The notes under the pieces are model-generated. The model was not told the origin of the DNA. It worked only from the letters and a program-made list of their open reading frames with translations, and searched no databases. From the NCBI RefSeq assembly GCF_037975245.1, contig NC_092564.1, forward strand, positions 24,046,984 to 24,110,983: a stretch of DNA of 64,000 nucleotides, in the 5' to 3' direction. Shown here one piece after another: positions 41,495-57,090 of this stretch. The translations under genes and the position numbers were made by a program. Each line of letters opens with the position of its first letter. Position 1 is the first letter of the stretch. The stretch comes from Apostichopus japonicus. Its lineage: Eukaryota > Echinodermata > Holothuroidea > Aspidochirotida > Stichopodidae.

Positions 41495-44400
41495 AGCAAT
41501 ACAAATAGAACTATTTTAGAGAAAATTTAGAGAAATATTTATAGTAAAACGTATAAATTACCACTTCATTTGAAGCATCCGTTAATTGGGAGAGTGCTTC
41601 CTCAAGAAGAGTCTGCAAATAAATTGAAGAGAAGATATTTCATATTAATTACATCAATAAATATTACTATATCTCAAATACGGTTATTCGGCGTTGTACT
41701 GACCAGGTATTACATGCGTGTAGCTGTATTATTTTTGCATGACCGGCTCCGTGGCGAGCCTACGGAGAAGTATAGAAGGGGGGGGGGGGGTAAAAATGGA
41801 CTTATTACCGGTCCTCGCCCCTAAATGTCAATTTATTAATATTCATCAATGAAGAATATAACAAGATTTAATGCAAAATTACTTTGTCGTATTTTAATAT
41901 ATACCAAGCAGCCATACACATTGATACACATGCTTGAGGCAGACGGCGCTGTGTCAGATAGGGCCCGGGATATCTGAAGTTACCGAAAGTTCTGGTGTGA
42001 CCATTTTCATCCCCTACAGCATTGAATCTACATCTAGGTCTTTATCTGGTATGGTTGAACGTTTATTTAGGGCCTTTGTATCTTTTTAATAAACCATGCA
42101 GGTTTCGCCGTTACATTACTGATGCCATCGTGACATGTTTCCTGCGGGAGCTTATGCTGTGATAATCGTGATCAAAGAGCATATGTGACAACGTTTCACC
42201 GTTCGGGCTCGAACGATATCCTAACGCTGTAGTGAAGGTATGTATATGCATCTAAACTTAGGCTTGTGCTCAAAATAAATCGACTAGGCTGCCGTGTCGG
42301 CTTAAGTAATATTTGAGTCAACCCTTGCCTCATTACCTCTTCTCTTGTAGTGCAAGCATTTACCGGAAATTATTGTAGTACCGATCGATAGCTGCTAAGT
42401 AAGTTGGAACCCAGACTAGGTCTACTCCTTTATCACCTGGGAAGTTAGTATATGCCCTACGTTATGCTATAGGAGCTAGCCTTAGTCCATCCTTACTTAG
42501 TAACGTTAGAACTAGGCCTTGAAGGGTAGTATAGTACATACTAGTAGTATAGTAGAAGTACTAAAAACGTATATCTTAGTTATACTGGTCTAAACAGAGA
42601 ATATCACAAACGTGATTAGCACTAGTATAGATCGACGCCAAGTCGTTTGTAATGAAATGTGAATTTTGACCACACGAAATTACGAGGCAATATGGCCTTT
42701 ATGGCCGGGTAGGATGCCTGTTCAAACTAATTTAGGAAACAAAATGGCGTAGCCTTTTGGTATCTTCAAATAGTCACGACCGTCACCTATCCATTATCTT
42801 TATAAATCAATGGTACATACTTGGGTCATTGTTCTATAGCCAGCGTAGTGACATTTTTGCGTGCTTGTAATTCCTTCCTAAGTATGATTATTCCACGATG
42901 AGCTATTCCTCAAGCTGAGCTAGCATTATAAACTGAGCAACATCACAAAATCAGCTGTATAATATCATAATGAAAATTGTTACTAAATACTAACACAGCT
43001 GCCATTAAAGTTTGAGATATTGTTGCATGTTGAGCTATTTGCTCATTTACACGCTTCGCTGTTTTAAGCATAGCCCTTTTTAGATTTTATCACATGATGG
43101 GTGCTGTTACATTCTGAGCTTTTGTTGTAGGTTTGGCGGAACATTATGATTTTTCTTCGTGGTTAGCTAACACGCTATAGCCTATTATCAACAAAGCAGT
43201 TTAATTGTTACATCTTGTATAATCATTTGCGATACAATGAGTAGGCTCAATCAAAATTCTATACCTGTGGGCTAACGTCTTTCTGATGTAGCTGTTGGTG
43301 TTCACCCTCTAACTTAAAGGATCCGTCATCATAGTTAACATTATAGAGGCTCTGGTAGCCTGGACCCCTTTCAAGAGGGTGTGTGCGGTGTGTCCATGCA
43401 CCTGTCTTAAAGTCAAACCGGTACTATGGATGAAGAAAAGAAGGAATACAACTTCCTGTGTGGCTCATTTTCAATGTCCTTCTAATATTCTTAACGAATA
43501 CATAAAATATATAATCAATCAATATAATGAAAGCATTAACACATATGGTGGTTTTTCACTTAACTCTTTATTAATTATCTGCAGGGGAGAGAAGGGGAGG
43601 GGGGGGGGGTGTAATTACTGGTCTCTTTCCTCACTGACTTTTTATAACAGACCACTTATATTTAACTATACTGTTCCATCATTTGGAAGTTCATGTTATG
43701 GCTTCATATTTACATAGAAAGTCATCGCTGATACATTTTAAAGGAATATACTTTCTACCTCCCTTACTCTTATAGATTGCATTACCGGCCATGGTGATGA
43801 TACTGTTTTGTTTTCATTATTAGCTATTGATTATTAAGAATATTTACAATATATTAAGATATATATATACCTGTGGAAGCAATCTCCATCCATGAACTGA
43901 AATGACCTGTACAGCATCCAATATGTAATCGATGGATTCATCACTGGCGAAATATGGAAGGTTGATTCGTACAAATCCTGGCCTACAGGAAGTAATGAAA
44001 ACAAACCCAACATAGCTTGATAGCATTTTTTTTTTTAAGGCAAACACTTCTTAAAAATCTGACCCTCTGCAGCCCATCCGTCACAGACATCGATTGGCAG
44101 TAGGCGGCATATATAGGGGGGGGGGGGGAGCGGTGGTGGTGATGGGCGTTCATTCATCGTTCATTAATTTCAGTGAGTGAAACGCAACGTATTTCATCCC
44201 CCCATATGCCCTTTCCCCATCACCCATTTTTCATTACTGTACTTAAGGACTTGTCACCTTGTCCAATAGTAGTGAATTATTACATTGGGGTATGTAATGA
44301 TCATTTATGTTAGATTTGGCTTCATACTGGTTCCTCTATCTAACAATATCAATTCCCACCCCCCCCCCCCCCACAACTAATCACTTCTTGGACTTTATTA

Positions 44401-47155
44401 TTCATGAAGTCATAAGACCTACTTCATTAGCCTAACAATACGTTTTAAAACGACCTCACGAGTACGTGCTCCCCCACCCCTCCTCCAGTATCCCCATACT
44501 ATTAAAAGGAAACCACAACCCGTGATAGGGTCTAATCCTCAGCTAATCCTATGATCCTAGTCTCTTACCTGACTCCTTCTATTGGGTCTTCATTGTGAGT
44601 CTTCTTGCGGTCTTCGCGGATTAATTCAAAGAAAGTATCAGCATTTTCTTCGGTAATTCCAAGTAAATCCTGTACAAACAAAACAATATTTTATCAAGAT
44701 AATCTGCAATAATCCACGAAAGATGGGTGTGTTTTTTTTTAAATACAAATTTGCACTACTTTGTTATTCAGTTTGCGTTGCACAGCCTGACACATTATCG
44801 TTTCCTGCAGATGAATTTGTAGACGTCAGGTTCTGAGCACGACCCCAGTATAGTCGAGTACATACAACTTGGCGTATAGAAGAAGTTTGTATGAACGATC
44901 ACTTACGTGAGCATATGGTCCCGCGCATGCGCACCCACCACGTGACTGAATGCCAAATAGATCGTTTAGCAGTACTGCGATGAAATTATGATGGAGATAT
45001 TTCCCACTATCAGGATGACGAATAAGAAAAGAGAAGATTGGAAGGCGGGAAACTGTTTTACTTCCAAGAATCACCAGGTTTCCAGTATCCTGCCACCTCT
45101 GGAATGCACGTCTGAAAAAAATGGGTAAGATGGGATAACAGACTTGTTTGACTATTTCAATATTGTTATGACTATTTTAGATAGAGCATCATGTATTACA
45201 ATATGCCTACATTATCTTGTACGTAGACAAGGGTCATATCATTTCACGTTCGATGATTATAACATTTGAAAGATAAAAGGTATAGACTTTGGCCTATACT
45301 TTCCTGTCCATTAAGTTCATTATTGTAATCGAAATAAGAACAGGCACAACTTAATAAACACCTTTCGAAGAGCAAAGAAAGTTGTTGTTCAAAGTTTTAA
45401 GGAAAGATTTCTTTCTGTTGGTCGTGTAGTATCCGGGTGTAGACAATTATTTACGCACCCTATAACCTTACAGGCAGGATTCCACATATATACTCACCTA
45501 GCAAGTTCGTGTTCTCTCGTGGCGATAAATGACGGACTAACGGCCTAAAATGAAAACCAGACAAAACTGACGTTTAAAGCGTGATCTTTCATCAAGTTTG
45601 TACTAAACTATAGGTGAGATATAGATAATCAATATATCATTTGAACTAAACGTACAGAGAGGGAGAGCTTTTTGGGTGTATTTATACAGAAACCACTAAT
45701 CTTATCATATTATTATAAGTACTTTGTACTTATTCGAAGGCAGAACGCTTCATACTTATCTACTGCGCACTGAATGCATTAAGCAATATGATTTCGAACC
45801 ATGGCCTACAACAACAAATCATGCTTGTCACTGACGTCAGCAGTCACTCTGTCGTATAATGATTAACGTCATATCACACGAGGTTACATTTGAGCGGTAT
45901 CATCAGCGCAACATGGAGTCTCATCTTTAGTTCAACGTAGTTTATTATTATTATTAATATTATTATCTATATTTCCAGTTTACACTTCCAGGGCAGATGC
46001 TTTCAGTTTAATTAAAATATATAGCTTACTAAATCAACAGCATGCATGGTTTGGCGAATACTTGATCCTAGTGTTTTTGGTCGATAAATAGTTTGCTGGC
46101 ATGAATAACATCAGCAATTATGACGGTGAGCCTAGTAAATTAAAATATTTACAAAAACAAAAATATTGTACAATTTATTTCGATATTTCGAACAACATTA
46201 AATAATAACAAGAAGTTGAAAAGCAGCGTAAATTCTCCGACCATTTACTTACGTTCTTTAATTGGAATACCAACCCTGCGCGGATTGATTCTATTATTGC
46301 GGGAGTTCCCCCTTCCTCACGTGACTCGATGTCCTGTGTGTAGTGGTGTTTGTCACGTGATACCTGAAAGGCAAAACAAACCCGTAAACTCATTTTCAAA
46401 AGTACAGCTAATATTGTACACCAAGCATATATTATACTGTGCCTAGTCCATATAGAACTGCTCAATTAACTTCATGAATGGCTTACTCACATATTGGACT
46501 GTGCCGCCACCATGTCCGTGTGGTACTCTGTTCACAAACAATTTCTTTTTGGCAATTAAGATTCCTGTAAATGAATACAAGAAAACGTATGTCTTTATCA
46601 TTTGTTGTGAAAGGTGAAGTTTATTACATCTGATCATGTATAAAAAATGGAAACCATACAAACTAATATTAAGAAACGTTTATACTATATAACAAAAAAA
46701 ATAGTGCTCTGATTTATGTCATTGCAACGAATTTTAAATTGCGACATTACTTTGACAAAGCTGCAATCTAACGTGTATTCAAATTAACTGAGGGTGACAC
46801 TCACCCAGTTGGGACAATTTTTCTGTACTGTACTGTCATGTCACGCTTTCGGAGCACTCGTAGTGGCACTAGGAGCAGTATGAATATCATGTTTCTATCA
46901 TGCAGATAAGGATTCCATACTGTTTGTACTGTCAATACGAGTGCTTTGAAGGTTGATATGGGTAGACAGTTTAGAGAGGTGTTAGCATTATAGGAAATTG
47001 TCCCAGCTGGCTGGGTGACACGCAAGTTGTGTGGGGACGATCTCTTTTCTGTAACGCTTTTACCAAATGGAATGGTGAACACGCTCTATGGAGTAGTTGA
47101 GTTAATCAGATGCATTCTTGGTTTCCCTGAATATTAAATATTATGCTGTAATTAG

Positions 47156-47205
<50 letters not shown>

Positions 47206-50200
47206 CTGCAATGACTTGATCATATAGTCACAACGATTGAACAACAATTACCTGGCGACCCCGGTCCACCAACGAACTTGTGCGTGGAGATAAAAACGGC
47301 GTCTTTTGAACAATCAGCATTTCGTCTGTAGGGAAATGCAAAATCGTCATAATTTTGATACGACGACAATATTGTAAACTAGTGTTGGAAACCACAGCTT
47401 TTTAAATAGTTTCAAGCTTTCAATGTATGTGATAGTAACGCAAGTATTCATCCTCTCCCATAATACGGAGACCACCCCCCCCCCTACCCAAGCCCCGACC
47501 CACAAATATGTCCTCTGTGAGTAAGAGTCTGTCTTTTTCATGACAGCGAATTGCATCTTGAACTGTAGAAACTATACCTAGCAGTGTGTGATGAGAAAAT
47601 CCGTTGCATGACCTCCGTGAGATAAACCAATGTTGGTTTATGAAATCAGCTATATAGTTGACTATATAGCATGGATACATATATGGATATATATAGCATG
47701 GATATAAAGTGTCATTTAACCAAACTATTTGGCCACGTCACCCCCTCCCCCCCCCCCCCCCACACACACATTCCATAACACAAAACTACACAAACAAGTC
47801 AAATTACAGATATGTTCATACATGATGGGAGAAGCATGCATAGACATAATTCGGTATCAGAAATTGCAAAAAAATTACCATTACTTAAACAATAATTAGC
47901 ACATTGGATAATCCGGCCCTCGGTATGAACCATTATGACATACTAGCTACGTCATCATATAACAAAACAACAACGGACAAAAACAAACAGACAACGGAAG
48001 AGTGATTCTTCTTACCCGTGGTCTACGGGGTTCATTTCTATATCAAGGTAAGGCGCTGAAAAAAAACACAATAATATTAATTAAATAGATATATCAACAA
48101 ACACATTTCATCTGTTTTCTTTTTTCTTTTTTATGTATTTCTCCCTTTTGACAATTGTAATTATAACAATTTATTTGTGTATAACGATGTATTCAAGGGT
48201 GCATGGTAGCGTATGGCATGTGTATACTGTTGGTATTCCTAAAGGATTTATAATATATATTGAAGTCCTTCGAAAACCGACTCCCCACCCCACCCACCCC
48301 ACCCCACTCTTGAAAAATCCCAAAACAAACGTCGGTTTTCAATTAACTGTCTTTCTTATGTTTATTTTTAATAGAGCCTCCTAAATATCGATAATAATTT
48401 GGATAGTTATACTGTGTGAGGCTTTGGACAGCGATAAAACCAGTTGCCCTTATCTAAATTAATGTCTTCTTTTTAATGCCTAGCGTTACAGACCCACCAC
48501 ACTTTGGCAAGCGACAGCCCCTATACCGATGACTGATAAATCCAAACATACAAATGGATCTGAGGTATAGACATATATATATATATACCTGCAGTGGCGT
48601 AGTCCCAAAAGGAGAGGGCGTTGTACTGATGAAGGAGTGACGTCACGGCAGACGTATCGGTCAGAATACCAGTCACATTTGAGGCGGCAGAGAAACACCC
48701 AAGGAGAAGCTGATGTCTTGACGAATAAAACTGTAAAACCAACGTAGGACAATGCAATGATACAAATTGTTGATCTTTTTTTTTTAACTTTGTGACTGGG
48801 GTCTCTTCATTGTAAACATTGAAATGCAATCTTTTTGCATTCTTTTGCAACTTGTATATATGCATTTCCTTTAACGTAATAATGTGCAGACATGCTATTT
48901 GATAATAAAATTTGAATATACATTATATCAATATTTTATGTAATTATTTACGTTTTGGTTGTATTCTGGTTTAATTGGTCACGCATTTCAATCGTTATTT
49001 TTGTTGTAATTTTTTTGGGGGAACGAAATTTCACCCCGATTAAATTAAAAGAGAAGCAGAGATTATCAAATTCTCATTAGCCTATTGGATCTTCTGATAG
49101 CCCATCCCCTCTACCCCAACACTTCCCCAAAGGCTTCTCGCTGATCCCACCTCATACTCTCTATATTCCCGTATTATTCCCTCCATTTATTTGAATCGTA
49201 TAACACCACGTTCTACCATTTTTTTTCACTTACATTTATGAAATTTCGAGTTAAAACAATCGTCGTGAAGTAATACTAGTTTGCAATTAAAAAAGAAACA
49301 TAATAGTGTTATTGTTGGTCTTTGGTAAGTTTGCTTGCCCTTAAAACAACCCAAAAGTCAAAACCTTTTTATTAATTTTCTTTTTTGTGCTGTCCAACCC
49401 CCCCCCCCCCCCCTCCTTACTGATATGCTATTTGAAAAAAAAAAAATATGCGGTTTGACCGCCAAATTTGTTATTTTGTCAATCTTACAAATTATCTTTG
49501 TTTTCGATAATCCACTTTCCCCTCAAGAGATTATCTCCTCAAGAAATGGACAATACATCGCACGTTAATTAAGTTATTTTCAAGCAAAGAGCAAAAGTAC
49601 ATATTACATACAACGAAAAAAAAAAGTAAAGAAAAACAGTCAGCAATAACAATGGTAGACTTATTTGTATCGGAGAAGAATTGACGGACTGAATTACAAT
49701 AAGGAGATTATACGTTATTATTTGACTGTGCACTATATATTCTGAACAGAAAGATACCAAAAAACAAATTGGTAAACAAGTCACTCTGGTTTGTTTTTAC
49801 ACGCAAACCTTTCAAAGTTGTTTTCTTTTGAATTTATATAGTCCCCAGTTGGATTCACTGAGATGATATAAGAAGGTTCATAAGGTTATTGATGTCATTC
49901 TTATATACCATTCGTTTTTCTGATTCTTTTTCTAAATTGTGTAGTTTGCTGCTTGTGTTAAGTCGTTTGAAGCTGATATAATTTTGATGAATTTGGAAAG
50001 AATTTTTTTTGTGTTTAGAAATGTCACTGAAGATGGAGTCTGGGCACAACCATCAAAGTGTAGCTGGCCCATAGCCGAGACGGGGCTCAATAATAGGGGG
50101 GGGGGTGGGGTTGATCGGCGTAACGGATATCTCGACAGAATATCATTTAGATTGCTGACCTGCACTCGTACGTTGTGTAGTCTATATAAACAGTACATAC

Positions 50201-53200
50201 ACTATAGCACAATGATGCATTGCAACTTTCAGTCAAAACTATTAAATGTTTCAAATTCTTTTGGAAGAGCCATCAATCAAACTAAATCGTTTACTTAAAT
50301 ACTTTTTCATTTGAAATAGGAATAGTTGCTTTAAGATGTGTCGTCATAGGGTGTGACGTCAGAAAAATCATCACCTACGTTTTTTTTTTTTTTTTTTTTT
50401 AATCGAATGTAAGGTTGAGATTTTGAAACCGTATATCATTTTAAGGGTTATAAAAATTAGCTACAGAATACTTTTATTACTTAATTTTACCTTTAATTTC
50501 TCTTCCAAATCTTCAAGATCAACAAGTCCTTCTATGGTTTGAGTTACTCGTACGACCTGAAAAATGAAATAAGTGTTGCCAGTGAAATATCGATGCGCAA
50601 ATGACTGAGCATCGACACTGCATCATGAGTTTATCATAAGTGTGTCAGTCTGGCAAGGTTAACATGAACTTCTAGGTACAGTGTGCGGGGACGGGCTGGC
50701 GGGAGAGCTATACCTGAAATTACACAGAAGAGCATTGATTTATTCTACAGAGTGAGTAGTGGGAAGTTTCTTACCGTAGCTCCGCTTTCTTTCCAGGGTA
50801 ATATGTTTGAATGATGTTCAAAAGGACCGACAAGTACGACCTAAACAAAGAATAAATAAATAAAATAATGTCTAACTTAAAAAAAAGCTTTTTATTTTTT
50901 TAAAATAATAACACCTTGTTTTGATTAAAAAGCCTTGTGGAAGAGACTGCCCACGTCTAATTGCGATAACTTAGCCCTTCCCCGTCAAATGGAATTATGG
51001 ATGCAGGAACACTTGGTAAATTGAAATGTTTCAAAACCATGGCTACATCAATATTGACTACACCCTCCAAATTCCGTATTCCATTTCTACGAATTTTTCA
51101 TATGAGACATATAAAGTGGTTAAAACTTAAAAATATTCACGACAAGGCTGTCTCCCTCCCTCCATCCATCTCCTCTCAATCTGTTTGTCACTCCCTCTTG
51201 TCTAAGGATGTTCTTGTAACGTCAACAAGTGCATGGTGTAGTCACAAACATCGATTTTTGACCACAATTAACGTTGCCATTTTCACGTCATCTTTGCCGC
51301 AAATGCGAGTAATGAGCCTTGAAATCCAATCGTGTTATTTAATTATGCGTATAGTTAACGCCCACCAATATCTACAAAACAATTTCATAAAACAACAACA
51401 ACAACAGCAGCCACAATTTATTGTTGTTTATACTTTCTTTCACAATTTCAAATATAGCTGATGTGCAAACACTGAACAGTGACATGGCCGTGACTCTCAT
51501 GTACTATCGCTAGTTTTAACAGGTATCATTATAACCACTATACTGCAAGTGACAATAAAGTTCCTGAACGTTAAAACACTTATTGATATTCAAATGATGT
51601 TTTATATAAAAGGGCTTCCTCGAAATCAACGTCTCGAAACCCCCCCCCCCCTCTCGGCCCCTTCCATATAAGAACTTAAATACCACGACAGTATATGTAT
51701 CTGCAATGAGTCGGATATACGTACCGTTTGTAGTGCCCTATCACCGTTGATTTCCAAGGCATTTAATAACTTATGAATCGCCCCTGTTGAACCACTTCCG
51801 GTAAATATCACTACGTCATCATCCGAAGCATTCACGCATTGTTTTATGATATTCCTACATTTAGAAACAAAATACTTCACATTGGATGTTGTTGCGTTTC
51901 ACGACATGGTTATTTATAAATGTCGTACAGTGTGTAACTCCCACCCCAACCACCTCCCCCACTCTAACCAACCCAACCTCTCATCCTGCATCCATCCCCT
52001 CTATACTCTATAAATTAAATATATAAATAATTTGAGGATAAAAGTAATTAAGGCAGCTCTTGATGTTGGTATATAGTCAATAACAGAGTTCAGAAATTTG
52101 CATATTTCTTGTAAAGCACAAATTCTTAAAATCAGATCAAATTATAGATCTTAGGAAATAAGCAAGGTGGTGAATAAACAAGAAATATAAGTACGTTGTG
52201 GTGTTTCGTTTAGACTTCAAGTCTTTCATTGCATGTGAAGGAACATAAGAATTCTAGTATCTCAACTGAAAAGATTAGATTTTGCTAAGGTCACTGTGGT
52301 GTTATGTTGCAGTGTACTTTTCTAGTAATATATAATTATATTGTGATATTTAGGTTTCATAATTCGTTTCATTGTAAAATATGAAGAATAAAGATACAAA
52401 AGAAAATTCGATCAATGTAAACTCAATCCTTACCTTGCTTCGTGCCTGAATTTAGTAGTCTGCCGTGACGTAATAGTTGTGGTGGTATGTGTATTAGCGT
52501 AGTACTGAGAAACGTACTGGGAGATGAAATCTTCGATGAATTTAAGCGGTCTGAAAAGAAATTAACGGGTTGTTTTTATCTAGTATCAATTGGTTATCTA
52601 TCGTACAGTAAATGAAGCGCCTCATAAAGTCCTTACGTGATAGTACATGTATACCTACAGGACGTTCACATGTGAATCTTGCAATGCATCAGTTATATCG
52701 TTCTGCTTACCAGAAATGTACTCACTTGTGAACCCGAACACTTATTATTAGACTTGTATTGAGTCCGTACTCATATTGTAGCATAACTGACTGTACGCGT
52801 ACTCGGTCGTACTCAACCTCGTGGAGTTGTACTCCTTCCTGTACTCGGGTAATTCTAGAAATGTAATATTGATAGGGCCTATACTATATAGTACAAGATT
52901 AAGTGCATGCCTATTTGTACTCGTGTTTAGAACTTTATACACATATTCATTCCAATGAGGACTATATACTTTCGTTAGTACTCATGCTGCTGTACTCGTA
53001 CTGCAAGTCCGCTTAGTACATATTTAGTGTAAGCTACTGCTCACAAGTGAGTCACAATCACGTGACTCCTAGTAAAGCTGTTTGCGTATAATCAATGAGT
53101 TATATAAACCATTCAGAGTATAGGCCTACCTCACAAAATAAGAATGCAATTTATAAAAGCAGGATGTTGAATAAAGTAAAAACGCCCTCAAGCATTGCCA

Positions 53201-56200
53201 AGGTTAATGAACGATAGGTTTATGAACTGGACTGAATGTCCAGCATAGAGTTGCCCATGCATGCAAACACTTATTCATATTAGTATTAACTGTATGTAAA
53301 AAAAAAATGGCAAACTTCAAAAATGCAACTCAATCCATTTCTCACCCCTCCACCTAATATATTGATCTTCACCCGCCCAGTTCCTATGTCAAGAAAATCA
53401 AACATGATCATTTACTCCAATCATGCGGCATATTATCTGACACATTCAACTTCCTTACTTTTTATTTTTATATTATCGATATGCCTTCTTTACGTCTCGT
53501 GTACAATTGAGTTTTACTGTTTTTAACGATCACAGCTATTAGCACCAATAAGCATCTTTACGCTAACGAAGTTAAACGAGACAATTTTGTAAAGAGGCGA
53601 AAACCTCTTTATGTGTGTTTTTTTTCTTCATTAAATATACCAGCAAGTTCCCTTCTGCAGCCCCCCCCCCCCCTCCTCTCCCCTTTCTCTTCCTTCCTTT
53701 CACGTAACACTTTCACGCCCAAGAAGGAGCCAATTATACGGCATGTTACCCGACGCATTGATATACTTTACATCTCACGTAACATTTTATTTTTTTTGTA
53801 ACTTATCTAATTTATTATCTAATCTATTTTCATTGTCCTTAGATAGATCTCAGGTATTAAACACCCTTAGAGCGTCTTCTCGCTTCACCAATCCCTTTTT
53901 GTTAATAGTTTGATAATAAGTGATGAATTGTTTCCGGAATCATTAGACCGAACAATAGAAACGTAGAAGGAGCTAAATTCCCCTGTGTTGATTTGACTCT
54001 CTGGGATATTCAAAAGCATTTACAGCGAGTAGGTATGTATGCACCGCTGATCCGTGACATGCAACCCCAAGCGTCCAATCAATCCACCAGAATTTCAGCA
54101 ATGTTTACGTAAAGTTTGCGTCGAATTGTGCGTCAAGAAACCCTCCAAAGAATAGTGAAGATTTAATATGGCTTGATCTATAAGCTCTAACATAACCCTG
54201 TCTCATGTCATATTCATCCGTGTTTCAGTTCTCTTGCTTTCTATACCAGACAACAACAACAACAACAGCAACAACAAAATAATCGTGGTGACAAAATAAG
54301 ACCCCAAATTTGTCCCCTTGAATTCCCGGGGCTTCCTGTTATATACCAACGTATAGTCGTGTTTATGAGATCTTTTAGTCTACACATCTTGTTTAAGAGT
54401 AAATAGTATTCGAAAAACAGGAAAAGAAACCTAACAAGAGAGCTCACCTGCCGGACGCTGTGTAATCGCAGTAGAAAACTGTTGAGCAAAAGAAGAAAGA
54501 AGAAACATAAACAGTATTACGAAACAATAAATATAAAAACAGTATTAAAAAAAAAAAACGAAAAAAAAAATCGTCCGGTTTCCGTCTTTATAAAATAGAC
54601 CTTGGTTTTTCCCGTTCAAATTAAACTTACATGACAATAGGAACAAACTTTTAAGCCTACTGCAAAAAGGCGACGAAAAGAAAGTGAATAAAAAAAATAC
54701 CCAAACAGATAAAGAAATACAGAAATCAAAGGACAAGGACGCACACCAAGAGGATGTCCTCCATACTCCTCAGTCACGTGTTTCACTTCGATAACTACCC
54801 AGAATGACGTCAGTGTTTAATAAAAAAAAGAAGCTCACCCATTGGCTGGGAAATATTTGATAACGCTTGCGCAAGTCTTGACTGCAATAATATTAATAGA
54901 GTTAAAAATTGTTGAAATTTTATATTTTCAAAGAAGAGAACAAACGATTTTATTTCCTACATCCGCATCAGGTGGACAATTCTGTGTTTAACATTTGGCA
55001 GTTTTGCAATTTGAAACTATAAATGTTGATGCAAAGGTTGGAAACTTACATAACTTCTACTCTCCTGTGCGCAGTCCCAATGCAATGGGGTTGCGGCTGG
55101 CGAGGGGGGGGGGGGGGGGCGGGAAGCATTTCGACTTCGGTATTTTAAAACTCAAAATATCGTTTTCCCTATGATTTTCGAATCCCGACTTTTTGGCTGG
55201 AAATTTGAACTTTTGCTACAAATTTGAATGTAACCTTTCTCCTGTAAAAACCGAAATTTAATATAAATAAATACTCTAACTTTTTTTCTTCAGTTCTATA
55301 CACCTGCAAAAAGTCCGTATTTAGAGAGTGCTTATCACAAAATTTCGTTTTCTTCCTCAAATTTGGACTATTAATTTTTCGAGAGTTCGAGTGTTCAGTG
55401 TTTATGACTTATTCACGCGTTTGTCTATAAGCCTACTCTACAACTCTCGCCTTTTTTCTGGTAACGTCGGCTATTATATCTCAAAATTATTTCATTTCTG
55501 GAGGTTAAGACTTCTCATTTCAATATGTCGAGTATTTTATATGTCGAGTAGCTTATATCAAAAATTCGACTATATCCTCAATTATGATGACATCGAAATT
55601 CAAACATGATCCTAATTGGACTTGCAATATTTTATTGCAAAAATTCGACTGTTTAATTTCAAAAGAATCAACTGTTCTTGAAAAATTATTCTAGCTGTTT
55701 GAGGGAAGTTATCATTCATATTTATCTCTATCACGCAAAGCCCTGATGATGGTCGGGTTTGTCTCTCCTTCGAGTTGGGGAGTTGGTGGGAGGGGGATTG
55801 GGGGGGGGGGTGGGGATTGTCATTGGCTGTTGGAGAAATTCAATCCCTCTCCATGTATACGGAATTGTCTTTCAGGTTACCCTGATGATGGACGAGTTTG
55901 TCTCTCCTTCGAGTTGGGGAGGTGGGGGCCGGGGGGGGGGTGGGGGGGGGGGTGGGCATTGTCATTGGCTGTTGGAGAAAGTCAATCCCTCTCCATGTAT
56001 ACGGAATTGTCTTTCCCTTGTGTTACCCTTGTAGAGAATTTAAAGACGTCATTTCAATGTAGATATTAAATTAAACCGATATGTTGCAAAACAAGCAAAT
56101 TTTTTTGGGTGATCATTATTTTATATCAGCAAAACAGAAGCGGTTGACCTTGAATTTTTCACAATTACTGGAAGGTCTGTCGCTGTCTCTTACTTCTTCT

Positions 56201-57049
56201 ATGGAGAGAGTTTTATACCTCATTGGGCAAACCAAGCTTTGATCAGTTTTTTCTTCTTCTTCTTCTTCTTCTATATATTGATTGAGAGTTACCTCCGAAT
56301 AAGTTTGTTTATTAGCTTGAATAGAACCAAGAGTGCGGTTCAAGGTAAGTGCCAAGCCCCCGCTTATCATTCGCTCTTTAAGTTTTATTATTTTCCTTGG
56401 TCCGATAACTCTTGTATTTGTTCAGGAGGCACAAAGTATAAAAATAACTATGAAAATAGCTCCAAAAAACCCCGAAAAAACAATAATAAAAAAGGAAAAA
56501 AAGGTAAAGAAGTAAAGAAGAAAGTTTCAATGCGTTTATTAAGATGAAAATGTAGTGAAGAATGTTTAGCCGGTCTTAAGTCTGCGGGTGTCTTTACAGA
56601 CATACGACTGCGTAATCCAAGGTAAATAGCTAAGAAATGCTCGATACGTCGCTAAGAATAAACGAAGGTCTTTATCGATTTTCGCTTTAGAAAGAGTATA
56701 CGATTTACCGTCACTTGTATAAAAATAGTAATTTGTTTTTCATTTTTTTTATTTTTTTTATTAATTCGTTTGTCTGATGAGGTCACGTGATGTCTCCACC
56801 CATAGTCAGGTGGGATTAAAGATTCTCAAGATGAGATTTGACAACTATGATGGTTTCTGCGTATAGATGACCTTTATACTCAGTTTATGAATTGGCTCCA
56901 AAAACGGAAGGGGAAATATTTTACACTCCGGCCATGATATATGCTCTTTTTTATTTATTAATCACAACCACATCCCCAAATTTCATAGTTACCCCCTCCC
57001 CCTCCCCAATAACATGGGATAATATGACCATCTGTCGGTGTAGCATTGC

Positions 57050-57090
<41 letters not shown>

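Noticed and set aside
41736-41820. 'ccggctccgtggcgagcctacggag' resembling a MITE end next to a G run
   Set aside because: No matching opposite end or target duplication was found, so it is at most a fragment.
48593-48604. 'cagtggcgtagt' matching the MITE terminus
   Set aside because: It is the coding sequence of the conserved 'FWDYATA' segment in the aminotransferase, so the match is coincidental.
50997-51461. 154-codon plus-strand frame
   Set aside because: It lies wholly within an intron of the minus-strand aminotransferase, has simple-sequence CAA/CAG content at its end and shows no family motif.
54839-54881. 43-bp exon-like segment with good acceptor and donor between the first two aminotransferase exons
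   Set aside because: Including it shifts the frame and destroys the conserved 'CDYTASGRPL' segment. Direct joining of 60518 to 54478 is in phase and matches the family.
55746-56069. 107- and 91-codon frames rich in Gly and Trp
   Set aside because: They are translations of G runs inside a tandem duplication.
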